Source: JAXGVG01 sp040773965 (GTDB lineage: Bacteria > Pseudomonadota > Alphaproteobacteria > UBA9219). From it: a stretch of 16,419 nt of DNA. Shown in pieces: positions 15,892 through 16,419 of this stretch. The stretch lies in contig JAXGVG010000027.1 of assembly GCA_040773965.1 (NCBI GenBank), positions 1 through 16,419 of the forward strand, given 5' to 3'. A program made the position numbers and the translations under genes. A model generated the notes under the pieces. The model searched no databases. It was given only the letters and a program-made list of their open reading frames with translations, and was not told the origin of the DNA. Numbering within the stretch: the first letter of the stretch is position 1; each line of letters starts with the position of its first letter.

Positions 15892-16373
15892 CGCGCATTT
15901 CCCTGCCCGGCCCATGGCGGCGGGCCTTGCCCCGAACCTTCCGGCATAGCGGCTCCCTCAGGCTGCCACAGGCGAACAATGGCCGCGCGGCCTTCGAGCA
16001 CATAGCTAACAGGAGGCAACAGCGCGACGGCGGCGGCAAAAAGAAACGCGCACAACAAAAGAGCCGCCAGGGGCTCCAGCTGAATTTTAATCGACGGCAT
16101 GGAAGGACGCGTTCTTAAACGCTGCCGGATATAGTTCAACAACGGCTTCCGATTCATCCAAATATGAAAAACGGCGGCTATAAGAAACAATAAGCCAAAA
16201 ACGATATGAACGTTTTGCCATTCCCTTTTGCCCAGAAGCAACACGGACCAGTCTGCGGTTCCTCTTCCCCGCGGCGCGGCGTACAAAACCACCCCGCTGA
16301 CCGCCAGAACGGCAAAACCCAATACCATCAACAGCGCCGTAAACGCGCGTCCGCGGAAGGGATATTTATTCAT
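15888..16373 (-). CDS. DUF4405 family membrane protein (cytochrome b-like)
   Basis: The 161-residue integral membrane protein has three predicted helices: about 11-31, 53-73 and 98-120. The segment 'EWQNVHIVFGLLFLIAAVFHIWMNRKPLLNYI' is the DUF4405 hallmark: two histidines near opposite ends of one helix, followed by a short basic loop. Such histidines are candidate heme ligands, and DUF4405 proteins are often found near membrane redox or flavinylation systems, though nothing of that kind is in this window. The C-terminal tail is Gly/Pro-rich and may be outside the membrane. An AAGGTG Shine-Dalgarno lies 6-7 bases before ATG 16373. The stop shares the TTAA at 15888-15891 with the PIG-L gene. 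Confidence 0.8.
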   Translation of the reverse strand: MNKYPFRGRAFTALLMVLGFAVLAVSGVVLYAAPRGRGTADWSVLLLGKREWQNVHIVFGLLFLIAAVFHIWMNRKPLLNYIRQRLRTRPSMPSIKIQLEPLAALLLCAFLFAAAVALLPPVSYVLEGRAAIVRLWQPEGAAMPEGSGQGPPPWAGQGNAR

Positions 16374-16419
16374 ATTGCACCTTTGACAGGGCAGGAAGGA
16401 TTCAGGTATCCCTATGATA
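16374..16419. other. Upstream region of the DUF4405 gene, no gene seen
   Basis: These 46 bases hold the ribosome-binding site of the minus-strand gene and reach the window edge. No other feature was recognised. Confidence 0.5.

Overview
The window reads as chromosomal DNA of an alphaproteobacterium. The markers are a circularly permuted (two-piece) tmRNA gene, an alpha-type SspB adaptor, a divK-pleD pair, and an rmuC-def-fmt-truA cluster. The genus cannot be named from the sequence. GC content is moderate to high, and most of the window is ordinary, tightly packed housekeeping sequence.

Layout. 1-170: the 3' end of an ISAs1-type insertion sequence. 223-726: a small exported protein of unknown function. 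830-1177 (-): a DUF167/YggU protein. 1290-2543 (+): cyclopropane-fatty-acyl-phospholipid synthase, converging on a secreted BON-domain protein (2624-3019, -) with a good terminator between them. 3185-6653 (+): rmuC, an 18-codon micro-ORF that chains rmuC to def, then def, fmt and truA. 6658-7155 (-): sspB. 7445-7766 (-): the permuted tmRNA gene ssrA, with a 21-bp perfect inverted repeat between it and sspB. 7925-9325 (+): a tandem-domain ThyX-like gene split by one in-frame TAA. 9330-9497 (-): a 55-codon Flp-type pilin. 9585-11189 (-): release factor 3. 11232-13351 (-): a small exported protein, PleD and DivK. 13501-14970 (-): an exported alpha/beta-hydrolase-fold protein whose catalytic residues look lost. 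15124-15891 (+): a PIG-L family deacetylase. 15888-16373 (-): a DUF4405 membrane protein.

Functional themes. Three translation modules lie close together: formylation and deformylation of the initiator Met (fmt, def), ribosome rescue with tag-directed proteolysis (ssrA plus its ClpX adaptor sspB on the same strand), and termination (prfC). The divK-pleD pair is the cell-cycle and polarity switch feeding c-di-GMP, and a CtrA-like box lies over the -35 region of its likely promoter. No CRISPR array, prophage or clear defence system was found. The observations most worth a second look are the permuted ssrA beside sspB, the split ThyX, the catalytically degenerate hydrolase, the perfect inverted repeat, and the coupled micro-ORF before def.
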